A stretch of 64,000 nt of DNA from Brachycybe producta (lineage: Eukaryota; Arthropoda; Diplopoda; Playtdesmida; Andrognathidae), in NCBI GenBank assembly GCA_036925085.1, contig JAUPFP010000174.1, forward strand, positions 1 through 64,000, given 5' to 3'. Position numbers and translations under genes: made by a program. Within the stretch, counting starts at the first letter, position 1. Each line of letters starts with the position of its first letter. Under the pieces are notes generated by a model. It was not told where the DNA came from. It was given only the letters and a program-made list of their open reading frames with translations, and ran no database searches. Positions 1-13,320 of this stretch are shown piece by piece.

Positions 1-1356
1 TTCAACATTCATCATTACTTCAACTTCAACTTCAACTTAAACTTAAACTTCAATTTTAACTTGAAGTTCAACTTCAATTTTAACTTCAATATCAACTTTG
101 ATTTCAATTTCGACTTAAATTTCAACTTCGATTTCAACTCAATTTCAACTTCAATTTCAACTTCAATTTCAACTTCAACTTCAACTTCAACTTCAACTTT
201 AACTTCAATTTCAACTTCAATTTCAACTTCAATTTCACTTCAATTTTAACTTCAATATCAACTTTGATTTCAATTTCGACTTCAATTTCAACTTCGATTT
301 CAACTTCAATTTCAACTTCGATTTCAACTTCAATTTCAACTTCAATTTCAACTTCAATTTCAACTTCAAATTCAATTTTAACATCAATTTCAACTTCAAT
401 TTTAACTTCAATATCAACTTTGATTTCAATTTCAACTTCAATTTCAACTTCGATTTCAACTTCAATTTCAACTTCAATTTCAACTTCAATTTCAACTTTA
501 ATTTCAACTTCAACTTCAACTTCAACTTCAATTTCAACTTCAATTTCAACTTCAATTTCAACTTCAATTTCAACTTCAATTTCAACTTCAATTTTAACTT
601 CAATATCAACTTTGATTTCAATTTCGACTTCAATTTCAACTTCGATTTCAACTTCAATTTCAACTTCGATTTCAACTTCAATTTCAACTTCAATTTCAAC
701 TTCAATTTCAACTTCAAATTCAATTTTAACATCAATTTCAACTTCAATTTTAACTTCAATATCAACTTTGATTTCAATTTCAACGTTCAATTTCAACTTC
801 GATTTCAACTTCAATTTCAACTTCAATTTCAACTTCAATTTCAACTTCAATTTCAACTTTAATTTCAACTTCAAATTCAATTTTAACATCAATTTCAACT
901 TCAATTTTAACTTCAATATCAACTTTGATTTCAATTTCAACTTCAATTTCAACTTCGATTTCAACTTCAATTTCAACTTCAATTTCAACTTCAATTTCAA
1001 CTTCAAATTCAATTTTAACATCAATTTCAACTTCAATTTTAACTTCAATATCAACTTTGATTTCAATTTCAACTTCAATTTTAACTTCAATTTTCAACTT
1101 CATTTCACTTCAATTTCAACTTCAATTTCAACTTCAATTTCAACTTCAATTTCAACTTCAGTTTTCAACTTCAACTTCACCTTTAACTTTAACCTTCAAC
1201 TTCAATTTCAACTTCAACATTAACTTCAATTTCAACTTCAACTTTAACTTTAACTTCAACTTCGACTTCAACTTCGACTTCAACTTCGACTTCAACTTCG
1301 ACTTCAACTTCGACTTCAACTTCGACTTCAACTTCGACTTCAACTTCGACTTCAAC
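1..1356. repeat. Partial domain-1 unit before the first landmark
   Basis: This stretch resembles the type-A interior: repeated blocks with ATATCAACTTTGATTTCAAT then TTCGAC/TTCGAT variants, at about 80-130, 250-310, 410-450, 600-670, 760-800, 915-960 and 1045-1075. It ends in eight copies of TTCGACTTCAAC at 1261-1356. There are several off-register joints, such as near 235, 783 and 1101, where one base is lost or gained relative to the hexamer phase. Its left end is cut by the window. Confidence 0.75.
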
Positions 1357-4164
1357 ATGGACTTCAACTTGGACTTTTTAATTCAACTTCAACTTCAACT
1401 TTAACTTCAACTTCAACTTTTACTTTAACTTCAGTTTCAACTTCATTTCAACTTCAATTTCTACTTCAATTTCAACTTCAATTTCAACTTCAATTTCAAC
1501 ATCAATTTCAACTTCAATTTTAACTTCAATATCAACTTTGATTTCAATTTCGACTTCAATTTCAACTTCGATTCCAACTTCGATTCCAACTTCAATTTCA
1601 ACTTCAATTTCAACTTCAATTTTAACTTCAATATCAACTTTGATTTCAATTTCGACTTCAATTTCAACTTCGATTTCAACTTCAATTTCAACTTCGATTT
1701 CAACTTCAATTTCAACTTCAATTTCAACTTCAATTTCAACTTCAAATTCAATTTTAAACATTAATTTCAACTTCAATTTTAACTTCAATATCAACTTTGA
1801 TTTCAATTTCAACTTCAATTTCAACTTCAATTTCAACTTCAATTTCAACTTCAATTTCAACTTCAATTTCAACTTCAAATTCAATTTTAACATCAATTTC
1901 AACTTCAATTTTAACTTCAATATCACTTTGATTTCAATTTCAACTTCAATTTCAACTTCGATTTCAACTTCAATTTCAACTTCAATTTCAACTTCAATTT
2001 CAACTTCAATTTCAACTTCAAATTCAATTTTAACATCAATTTCAACTTCAATTTTAACTTCAATATCAACTTTGATTTCAATTTCAACTTCAATTTCAAC
2101 TTCGATTTCAACTTCAATTTGAACTTCAATTTCAACTTCAATTTCAACTTCAAATTCAATTTTAACATCAATTTCAACTTCAATTTTAACTTCAATATCA
2201 ACTTTGATTTCAATTTCAACTTCAATTTTAACTTCAATTTCAACTTCATTTTCAACTTCAATTTCAACTTCAATTTCAACTTCAATTTCAACTTCAATTT
2301 CAACTTCAGATTCAACTTCAACTTCAACTTTAACCTTAACTCAAACTTAAACTTCAATTTTAACTTCAATTTCAACTTCAATTACAATTTCAATTTCAAC
2401 TTCAATTTCAACTTCAATTTCAACTTCAATTCCAACTTCATTTTCAACTTCAATTTCAACTTCAATTTCAACATCAATTTCAACTTCAATTTCAACTTGA
2501 ATTTCAGTGTCAACTTCAATTTCAATGTCAACTTCAATTTTAAACTTAACATCAACTTCTCCTTCAAGTTCAACTTCAAATTTAACTTCAACTTCAACTT
2601 CAACTTCAACTTCAACTTAAACTTAAACTTCAATTTTAACTTCAATTTCAACTCTAATTTCAACATCAATTTCAACTTCAATTTCAACTTCAATTTCAAC
2701 ATCAATTTCAACTTCAATTTCTACTTCATTTTCAACTTTAATTTCAACTTCAATTTCAACTTCAATTTCAACTTCAATTTCAACTTCAATTTCAACTTCA
2801 ATTTCAACTTCAATTTCAACTTCAATTACAACTTCAATTTCAACTTCAGTTTCAACTTTAATTTCAATGTCAATTTCAACTTCAATTTTAACTTCAATTT
2901 CAACTTCAATTTCAATGTCAACTTCAACTTCAATTTTAACTTCAATTTTAACTTCAATTTCAACTTCAATTTCAACTTCAATTTTAACTTCAATTTCAAC
3001 TTCAATTTCAACTTCAATTTTAACTTTAATTTTAACTTCAATTTTAACTTCAATTTCAACTTCAATTTTAACTTCAATTTCAACTTCAATTTCAACTTCA
3101 ATTTTAAATTCAATTTTAACTTCAATTTCAACTTCAATTTTAACTTCAATTTCAACTTAACTTCAACTTCAACTTCAACTTCACTTTCAAGTTCAACTTC
3201 AAATTCAACTTCAACTTCAACTTTAACTTCAACTTCAACTTCAACTTCAATTTTAACTTCAAATTCAACTTCAATTTCAACTTTAGTTTCAACTTCAATT
3301 TCAACTTCAATTTCAACTTCAATTTCAACTTCAAATTCAACTTCAATTTCAACTTTAGTTTCAACTTCAATTTCAACTTCAATTTCAACTTCAATTTTAA
3401 CTTCGACTTCAACTTCAATTTTAACTTCGACTTCAACATGGACTTCAACTTGGATTTTTTTATTTAACTTCAACTTCAACTTCAACTTTAACTTCAACTT
3501 CAACTTCAAATTCAATTTCAACTTTAACTTAAAATTCAACTTCAACTTCAACTTCAACTTCAACTACAACTTCAACTTCAACTTCGACTTCAACTTGGAC
3601 TTTTTAATTCAACTTCAACTTCAACTTTAACTTCAACTTCAACTTTTACTTTAACTTCAATTTCAACTTCAACTTCACCTTTAACTTTAACTTCAACTTC
3701 AACTTCAACTTCAACATAACTTCAACTTCAAGATTAACTTCAACCTCAATTTTAACTTCAACTTCAACTTCAACTTCAACTTCAACTTCAACTTCAACTT
3801 TTACTTTAATTTCAACTTCAACTTCAACTTCAGCTTTAACTTTAACTTCAACTTCAATTTCAACTTCAACATTAACTTCATCTTCAACTTTAACTTCAAC
3901 TTCAACTTAAACTTCAACTTCAACTTCAGCTTCGATTTCAACTTTGACTTCAACTTGGACTTCAACTTTGAATTCAACTTCAACTTCAACTTTTACTTTA
4001 ATTTCAACTTCAACTTCAACTTCACCTTTAACTTTAACTTCAACTTCAATTTCAACTTCAACATTAACTTCAATTTCAACTTCAACTTTAACTTTAACTT
4101 CAACTTCGACTTCAACTTCGACTTCAACTTCGACTTCAACTTCGACTTCAACTTCGACTTCAAC
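1357..4164. repeat. Domain-1 unit 1, chimeric and over-long (2808 bp)
   Basis: This unit begins with the landmark and type-A-like blocks (about 1500-2230). From about 2290 to 3150 it changes to sequence with TTTAACCTTAAC, CAGTGTC, AATGTC and CTCCTTCAAG variants, like the start of domain 2 near 19,785-19,880. From about 3170 it returns to the type-B tail: TTCACTTTCAAGTTC, the GGATTTTTTT landmark variant at 3438, then the AAATTCAATTTC...CTACAAC segment. The terminal TTCGACTTCAAC minisatellite has five copies (4105-4164). It reads as a B unit with a foreign insert or an unequal-exchange product. Confidence 0.72.
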
Positions 4165-5767
4165 ATGGACTTCAACTTGGACTTTTTAATTCAACTTCAA
4201 CTTCAACTTTAACTTCAACTTCAACATTTACTTTAACTTCAGTTTCAACTTCAATTTCAACTTCAATTTCTACTTCAATTTCAACTTCAATTTCAACTTC
4301 AATTTCAACTTCAATTTCAACATCAATTTCAACTTCAATTTTAACTTCAATATCAACTTTGATTTCAATTTCGACTTCAATTTCAACTTCGATTTCAACT
4401 TCAATTTCAACTTCAATTTCAACTTCAATTTCAACTTCAACTTCAACTTCAACTTCAACTTTAACTTCAACTTCAACTTCAACTTTAACTTCAACTTCAA
4501 CTTAAACTTCAATTTTAACTTCAAGTTCAACTTCAATTTTAACTTCAATATCAACTTTGATTTCAATTTCGACTTAAATTTCAACTTCGATTTCAACTTC
4601 AATTTCAACTTCAATTTCAACTTCAATTTCAACTTCAACTTCAACTTCAACTTCAACTTTAACTTCAATTTCAACTTCAATTTTAACTTCAATTTCAACT
4701 TCAATTTCAACTTCAATTTTAAATTCAATTTTAACTTCAATTTCAACTTCAATTTTAACTTCAATTTCAACTTAACTTCAACTTCAACTTCAACTTCACT
4801 TTCAAGTTCAACTTCAAATTCAACTTCAACTTCAACTTTAACTTCAACTTCAACTTCAACTTCAATTTTAACTTCAACTTCAACTTAAACTTCAATTTTA
4901 ACCTCAATTTCAACATCAATTTCAACTTCAATTTCAACTTCAAATTCAACTTCAATTTCAACTTTAGTTTCAACTTCAATTTCAACTTCAATTTCAACTT
5001 CAATTTTAACTTCGACTTCAACATGGACTTCAACTTGGATTTTTTTATTTAACTTCAACTTCAACTTCAACTTTAACTTCAACTTCAACTTCAAATTCAA
5101 TTTCAACTTTAACTTAAAATTCAACTTCAACTTCAACTTCAACTTCAACTACAACTTCAACTTCAACTTCGACTTCAACTTGGACTTTTTAATTCAACTT
5201 CAACTTCAACTTTAACTTCAACTTCAACTTTTACTTTAACTTCAATTTCAACTTCAACTTCACCTTTAACTTTAACTTCAACTTCAACTTCAACTTCAAC
5301 ATAACTTCAACTTCAAGATTAACTTCAACCTCAATTTTAACTTCAACTTCAACTTCAACTTCAACTTCAACTTCAACTTTTACTTTAATTTCAACTTCAA
5401 CTTCAACTTCAGCTTTAACTTTAACTTCAACTTCAATTTCAACTTCAACATTAACTTCATCTTCAACTTTAACTTCAACTTCAACTTAAACTTCAACTTC
5501 AACTTCAGCTTCGATTTCAACTTTGACTTCAACTTGGACTTCAACTTTGAATTCAACTTCAACTTCAACTTTTACTTTAATTTCAACTTCAACTTCAACT
5601 TCACCTTTAACTTTAACTTCAACTTCAATTTCAACTTCAACATTAACTTCAATTTCAACTTCAACTTTAACTTTAACTTCAACTTCGACTTCAACTTCGA
5701 CTTCAACTTCGACTTCAACTTCGACTTCAACTTCGACTTCAACTTCGACTTCAACTTCGACTTCAAC
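4165..5767. repeat. Domain-1 unit 2, type B (1603 bp)
   Basis: Order: landmark, dodecamer tract, one ATATC-TTTGATT block, AACTTAAACTTC...AAGTTC joint, a second ATATC-TTTGATT block, TTAACTTAACTT joint near 4770, TTCACTTTCAAGTTC, the GGATTTTTTT landmark variant at 5023, a single AAATTCAATTTC...CTACAAC segment, the CAGCTTCGATTTC marker, then seven TTCGACTTCAAC copies (5684-5767). It lacks the 139-bp internal duplication seen in units 6-8. Confidence 0.85.
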
Positions 5768-7664
5768 ATGGACTTCAACTTGGACTTTTTAATTCAACTT
5801 CAACTTTAACTTTAACTTCAACTTCAACTTTTACTTTAACTTCAGTTTCAACTTCAATTTCAACTTCAATTTCAACTTCAATTTCAACATCAATTTCAAC
5901 TTCAATTTTAACTTCAATATCAACTTTGATTTCAATTTCGACTTCAATTTCAACTTCGATTTCAACTTTAATTTCAACTTCAATTTCAACTTCAATTTCA
6001 ACTTCAACTTCAACTTCAACTTCAACTTTAACTTCAACTTCAACTTCAACTTTAACTTCAACTTCAACTTCAACTTCAATTTTAACTTGAAGTTCAACTT
6101 CAATTTTAACTTCAATATCAACTTTGATTTCAATTTCGACTTAAATTTCAACTTCGATTTCAACTTCAATTTCAACTTCAATTTCAACTTCAATTTCAAC
6201 TTCAACTTCAACTTCAACTTCAACTTTAACTTCAATTTCAACTTCAATTTCAACTTCAATTTCAACTTCAATTTTAACTTCAATATCAACTTTGATTTCA
6301 ATTTCGACTTCAATTTCAACTTCGATTTCAACTTCAATTTCAACTTCGATTTCAACTTCAATTTCAACTTCAATTTCAACTTCAATTTCAACTTCAAATT
6401 CAATTTTAACATCAATTTCAACTTCAATTTTAACTTCAATATCAACTTTGATTTCAATTTCAACTTCAATTTCAACTTCGATTTCAACTTCAATTTCAAC
6501 TTCAATTTCAACTTCAATTTCAACTTCAATTTCAACTTCAACTTCAACTTCAACTTCAATTTCAACTTCAATTTCAACTTCAATTTCAACTTCAATTTTA
6601 ACTTCAATATCAACTTTGATTTCAATTTCGACTTCAATTTCAACTTCGATTTCAACTTCAATTTCAACTTCGATTTCAACTTCAATTTCAACTTCAATTT
6701 CAACTTCAATTTCAACTTCAAATTCAATTTTAACATCAATTTCAACTTCAATTTTAACTTCAATATCAACTTTGATTTCAATTTCAACTTCAATTTCAAC
6801 TTCGATTTCAACTTCAATTTCAACTTCAATTTCAACTTCAATTTCAACTTCAATTTCAACTTCAAATTCAATTTTAACATCAATTCCAACTTCAATTTTA
6901 ACTTCAATATCAACTTTGATTTCAATTTCAACTTCAATTTCAACTTCGATTTCAACTTCAATTTCAACTTCAACTTCAACTTTAACTTCAACTTCAACTT
7001 CAAATTCAATTTCAACTTTAACTTAAAATTCAACTTCAACTTCAACTTCAACTTCAACTACAACTTCAACTTCAACTTCGACTTCAACTTGGACTTTTTA
7101 ATTCAACTTCAACTTCAACTTTAACTTCAACTTCAACTTTTACTTTAACTTCAATTTCAACTTCAACTTCACCTTTAACTTTAACTTCAACTTCAACTTC
7201 AACTTCAACATAACTTCAACTTCAAGATTAACTTCAACCTCAATTTTAACTTCAACTTCAACTTCAACTTCAACTTCAACTTCAACTTTTACTTTAATTT
7301 CAACTTCAACTTCAACTTCAGCTTTAACTTTAACTTCAACTTCAATTTCAACTTCAACATTAACTTCATCTTCAACTTTAACTTCAACTTCAACTTAAAC
7401 TTCAACTTCAACTTCAGCTTCGATTTCAACTTTGACTTCAACTTGGACTTCAACTTTGAATTCAACTTCAACTTCAACTTTTACTTTAATTTCAACTTCA
7501 ACTTCAACTTCACCTTTAACTTTAACTTCAACTTCAATTTCAACTTCAACATTAACTTCAATTTCAACTTCAACTTTAACTTTAACTTCAACTTCGACTT
7601 CAACTTCGACTTCAACTTCGACTTCAACTTCGACTTCAACTTCGACTTCAACTTCGACTTCAAC
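5768..7664. repeat. Domain-1 unit 3, type A (1897 bp)
   Basis: This unit shares the B layout at both ends. Its middle (about 6,240-6,970) is replaced by a run of ATATCAACTTTGATTTCAAT blocks at roughly 6290, 6440, 6610, 6765 and 6910, separated by dodecamer tracts and CAAATTCAATTTTAACATC joints. There is no GGATTTTTTT landmark variant. It ends in six TTCGACTTCAAC copies (7593-7664). Unit 4 is nearly the same; unit 3 lacks a short TTTCTACTTC stretch near its start. Confidence 0.87.
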
Positions 7665-9597
7665 ATGGACTTCAACTTGGACTTTTTAATTCAACTTCAA
7701 CTTTAACTTTAACTTCAACTTCAACTTTTACTTTAACTTCAGTTTCAACTTCAATTTCAACTTCAATTTCTACTTCAATTTCAACTTCAATTTCAACTTC
7801 AATTTCAACTTCAATTTCAACATCAATTTCAACTTCAATTTTAACTTCAATATCAACTTTGATTTCAATTTCGACTTCAATTTCAACTTCGATTTCAACT
7901 TCAATTTCAACTTCAATTTCAACTTCAATTTCAACTTCAACTTCAACTTCAACTTCAACTTTAACTTCAACTTCAACTTCAACTTTAACTTCAACTTCAA
8001 CTTAAACTTCAATTTTAACTTGAAGTTCAACTTCAATTTTAACTTCAATATCAACTTTGATTTCAATTTCGACTTAAATTTCAACTTCGATTTCAACTTC
8101 AATTTCAACTTCAATTTCAACTTCAATTTCAACTTCAACTTCAACTTCAACTTCAACTTTAACTTCAATTTCAACTTCAATTTCAACTTCAATTTCAACT
8201 TCAATTTTAACTTCAATATCAACTTTGATTTCAATTTCGACTTCAATTTCAACTTCGATTTCAACTTCAATTTCAACTTCGATTTCAACTTCAATTTCAA
8301 CTTCAATTTCAACTTCAATTTCAACTTCAAATTCAATTTTAACATCAATTTCAACTTCAATTTTAACTTCAATATCAACTTTGATTTCAATTTCAACTTC
8401 AATTTCAACTTCGATTTCAACTTCAATTTCAACTTCAATTTCAACTTCAATTTCAACTTCAATTTCAACTTCAACTTCAACTTCAACTTCAATTTCAACT
8501 TCAATTTCAACTTCAATTTCAACTTCAATTTTAACTTCAATATCAACTTTGATTTCAATTTCGACTTCAATTTCAACTTCGATTTCAACTTCAATTTCAA
8601 CTTCGATTTCAACTTCAATTTCAACTTCAATTTCAACTTCAATTTCAACTTCAAATTCAATTTTAACATCAATTTCAACTTCAATTTTAACTTCAATATC
8701 AACTTTGATTTCAATTTCAACTTCAATTTCAACTTCGATTTCAACTTCAATTTCAACTTCAATTTCAACTTCAATTTCAACTTCAATTTCAACTTCAAAT
8801 TCAATTTTAACATCAATTCCAACTTCAATTTTAACTTCAATATCAACTTTGATTTCAATTTCAACTTCAATTTCAACTTCGATTTCAACTTCAATTTCAA
8901 CTTCAACTTCAACTTTAACTTCAACTTCAACTTCAAATTCAATTTCAACTTTAACTTAAAATTCAACTTCAACTTCAACTTCAACTTCAACTACAACTTC
9001 AACTTCAACTTCGACTTCAACTTGGACTTTTTAATTCAACTTCAACTTCAACTTTAACTTCAACTTCAACTTTTACTTTAACTTCAATTTCAACTTCAAC
9101 TTCACCTTTAACTTTAACTTCAACTTCAACTTCAACTTCAACATAACTTCAACTTCAAGATTAACTTCAACCTCAATTTTAACTTCAACTTCAACTTCAA
9201 CTTCAACTTCAACTTCAACTTCAACTTTTACTTTAATTTCAACTTCAACTTCAACTTCAGCTTTAACTTTAACTTCAACTTCAATTTCAACTTCAACATT
9301 AACTTCATCTTCAACTTTAACTTCAACTTCAACTTAAACTTCAACTTCAACTTCAGCTTCGATTTCAACTTTGACTTCAACTTGGACTTCAACTTTGAAT
9401 TCAACTTCAACTTCAACTTTTACTTTAATTTCAACTTCAACTTCAACTTCACCTTTAACTTTAACTTCAACTTCAATTTCAACTTCAACATTAACTTCAA
9501 TTTCAACTTCAACTTTAACTTTAACTTCAACTTCGACTTCAACTTCGACTTCAACTTCGACTTCAACTTCAACTTCGACTTCAACTTCGACTTCAAC
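7665..9597. repeat. Domain-1 unit 4, type A (1933 bp)
   Basis: Variant order is the same as unit 3 throughout, including the CAATTCCAACTTC change near 8815. It is 36 bp longer, partly through an extra TTTCTACTTC-dodecamer stretch near 7770. The terminal minisatellite (9532-9597) is interrupted: three TTCGACTTCAAC copies, one plain TTCAAC hexamer, then two copies. Confidence 0.87.
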
Positions 9598-11560
9598 ATG
9601 GACTTCAACTTGGACTTTTTAATTCAACTTCAACTTTAACTTTAACTTCAACTTCAACTTTTACTTTAACTTCAGTTTCAACTTCAATTTCAACTTCAAT
9701 TTCTACTTCAATTTCAACTTCAATTTCAACTTCAATTTCAACTTCAATTTCAACATCAATTTCAACTTCAATTTTAACTTCAATATCAACTTTGATTTCA
9801 ATTTCGACTTCAATTTCAACTTCGATTTCAACTTCAATTTCAACTTCAATTTCAACTTCAATTTCAACTTCAATTTCAACTTCAACTTCAACTTCAACTT
9901 CAACTTTAACTTCAACTTCAACTTCAACTTTAACTTCAACTTCAACTTAAACTTCAATTTTAACTTGAAGTTCAACTTCAATTTTAACTTCAATATCAAC
10001 TTTGATTTCAATTTCGACTTAAATTTCAACTTCGATTTCAACTTCAATTTCAACTTCAATTTCAACTTCAATTTCAACTTCAACTTCAACTTCAACTTCA
10101 ACTTTAACTTCAATTTCAACTTCAATTTCAACTTCAATTTCAACTTCAATTTCAACTTCAATTTTAACTTCAATATCAACTTTGATTTCAATTTCGACTT
10201 CAATTTCAACTTCGATTTCAACTTCAATTTCAACTTCGATTTCAACTTCAATTTCAACTTCAATTTCAACTTCAATTTCAACTTCAAATTCAATTTTAAC
10301 ATCAATTTCAACTTCAATTTTAACTTCAATATCAACTTTGATTTCAATTTCAACTTCAATTTCAACTTCGATTTCAACTTCAATTTCAACTTCAATTTCA
10401 ACTTCAATTTCAACTTCAATTTCAACTTCAACTTCAACTTCAACTTCAATTTCAACTTCAATTTCAACTTCAATTTCAACTTCAATTTTAACTTCAATAT
10501 CAACTTTGATTTCAATTTCGACTTCAATTTCAACTTCGATTTCAACTTCAATTTCAACTTCGATTTCAACTTCAATTTCAACTTCAATTTCAACTTCAAT
10601 TTCAACTTCAAATTCAGTTTTAACATCAATTTCAACTTCAATTTTAACTTCAATATCAACTTTGATTTCAATTTCAACTTCAATTTCAACTTCGATTTCA
10701 ACTTCAATTTCAACTTCAATTTCAACTTCAATTTCAACTTCAATTTCAACTTCAAATTCAATTTTAACATCAATTCCAACTTCAATTTTAACTTCAATAT
10801 CAACTTTGATTTCAATTTCAACTTCAATTTCAACTTCGATTTCAACTTCAATTTCAACTTCAACTTCAACTTTAACTTCAACTTCAACTTCAAATTCAAT
10901 TTCAACTTTAACTTAAAATTCAACTTCAACTTCAACTTCAACTTCAACTACAACTTCAACTTCAACTTCGACTTCAACTTGGACTTTTTAATTCAACTTC
11001 AACTTCAACTTTAACTTCAACTTCAACTTTTACTTTAACTTCAATTTCAACTTCAACTTCACCTTTAACTTTAACTTCAACTTCAACTTCAACTTCAACA
11101 TAACTTCAACTTCAAGATTAACTTCAACCTCAATTTTAACTTCAACTTCAACTTCAACTTCAACTTCAACTTCAACTTCAACTTTTACTTTAATTTCAAC
11201 TTCAACTTCAACTTCAGCTTTAACTTTAACTTCAACTTCAATTTCAACTTCAACATTAACTTCATCTTCAACTTTAACTTCAACTTCAACTTAAACTTCA
11301 ACTTCAACTTCAGCTTCGATTTCAACTTTGACTTCAACTTGGACTTCAACTTTGAATTCAACTTCAACTTCAACTTTTACTTTAATTTCAACTTCAACTT
11401 CAACTTCACCTTTAACTTTAACTTCAACTTCAATTTCAACTTCAACATTAACTTCAATTTCAACTTCAACTTTAACTTTAACTTCAACTTCGACTTCAAC
11501 TTCGACTTCAACTTCGACTTCAACTTCGACTTCAACTTCGACTTCAACTTCGACTTCAAC
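9598..11560. repeat. Domain-1 unit 5, type A (1963 bp)
   Basis: This is the third consecutive type-A unit, with the same block order as units 3 and 4. A private change, AAATTCAGTTTTAAC, lies near 10,616. The extra length comes from added hexamer or dodecamer steps in plain tracts. It ends in six TTCGACTTCAAC copies (11489-11560). Confidence 0.87.
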
Positions 11561-13320
11561 ATGGACTTCAACTTGGACTTTTTAATTCAACTTCAACTTC
11601 AACTTTAACTTCAACTTCAACTTTTACTTTAACTTCAGTTTCAACTTCAATTTCAACTTCAATTTCTACTTCAATTTCAACTTCAATTTCAACTTCAATT
11701 TCAACTTCAATTTCAACATCAATTTCAACTTCAATTTTAACTTCAATATCAACTTTGATTTCAATTTCGACTTCAATTTCAACTTCGATTTCAACTTCAA
11801 TTTCAACTTCAATTTCAACTTCAATTTCAACTTCAACTTCAACTTCAACTTCAACTTTAACTTCAACTTCAACTTCAACTTTAACTTCAACTTCAACTTA
11901 AACTTCAATTTTAACTTGAAGTTCAACTTCAATTTTAACTTCAATATCAACTTTGATTTCAATTTCGACTTAAATTTCAACTTCGATTTCAACTTCAATT
12001 TCAACTTCAATTTCAACTTCAATTTCAACTTCAACTTCAACTTCAACTTCAACTTTAACTTCAATTTCAACTTCAATTTTAACTTCAATTTCAACTTCAA
12101 TTTCAACTTCAATTTTAAATTCAATTTTAACTTCAATTTCAACTTCAATTTTAACTTCAATTTCAACTTAACTTCAACTTCAACTTCAACTTCACTTTCA
12201 AGTTCAACTTCAAATTCAACTTCAACTTCAACTTTAACTTCAACTTCAACTTCAACTTCAATTTTAACTTCAACTTCAACTTAAACTTCAATTTTAACTT
12301 CAATTTCAACATCAATTTCAACTTCAATTTCAACTTCAAATTCAACTTCAATTTCAACTTTAGTTTCAACTTCAATTTCAACTTCAATTTCAACTTCAAT
12401 TTTAACTTCGACTTCAACATGGACTTCAACTTGGATTTTTTTATTTAACTTCAACTTCAACTTCAACTTTAACTTCAACTTCAACTTCAAATTCAATTTC
12501 AACTTTAACTTAAAATTCAACTTCAACTTCAACTTCAACTTCAACTACAACTTCAACTTCAACTTCGACTTCAACTTGGACTTTTTAATTCAACTTCAAC
12601 TTCAACTTTAACTTCAACTTCAACTTCAAATTCAATTTCAACTTTAACTTAAAATTCAACTTCAACTTCAACTTCAACTTCAACTACAACTTCAACTTCA
12701 ACTTCGACTTCAACTTGGACTTTTTAATTCAACTTCAACTTCAACTTTAACTTCAACTTCAACTTTTACTTTAACTTCAATTTCAACTTCAACTTCACCT
12801 TTAACTTTAACTTCAACTTCAACTTCAACTTCAACATAACTTCAACTTCAAGATTAACTTCAACCTCAATTTTAACTTCAACTTCAACTTCAACTTCAAC
12901 TTCAACTTCAACTTCAACTTTTACTTTAATTTCAACTTCAACTTCAACTTCAGCTTTAACTTTAACTTCAACTTCAATTTCAACTTCAACATTAACTTCA
13001 TCTTCAACTTTAACTTCAACTTCAACTTAAACTTCAACTTCAACTTCAGCTTCGATTTCAACTTTGACTTCAACTTGGACTTCAACTTTGAATTCAACTT
13101 CAACTTCAACTTTTACTTTAATTTCAACTTCAACTTCAACTTCACCTTTAACTTTAACTTCAACTTCAATTTCAACTTCAACATTAACTTCAATTTCAAC
13201 TTCAACTTTAACTTTAACTTCAACTTCGACTTCAACTTCGACTTCAACTTCGACTTCAACTTCGACTTCAACTTCGACTTCAACTTCGACTTCAACTTCG
13301 ACTTCAACTTCGACTTCAAC
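11561..13320. repeat. Domain-1 unit 6, type B with 139-bp internal duplication (1760 bp)
   Basis: It matches unit 2 block for block, with the GGATTTTTTT landmark variant at 12419. The segment AAATTCAATTTC...CTACAAC...GGACTTTTTAATTC is present twice, with its GG at 12578 and again at 12717, a 139-bp step that is not a multiple of six. It ends in eight TTCGACTTCAAC copies (13225-13320). Confidence 0.88.

Noticed and set aside
134..1090. Mixed Leu-Lys to Val-Glu frame on the - strand that could suggest a charged coiled-coil protein
   Set aside because: The switch in amino-acid pattern comes from single-base register slips in the hexamer (such as near 783), not from a designed domain boundary.
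3438..3475. T-run after GGA (GGATTTTTTTATTTAAC; also near 5023, 12419, 14179, 15951 and 18156) as a terminator or promoter element
   Set aside because: It is a fixed HOR landmark variant with no hairpin before it and no gene nearby.
2119..3630. Open frame of about 503 codons on the + strand
   Set aside because: Low-complexity Phe-Asn and Ser-Thr translation of the satellite; it spans a chimeric repeat joint and has no start context or conserved feature.
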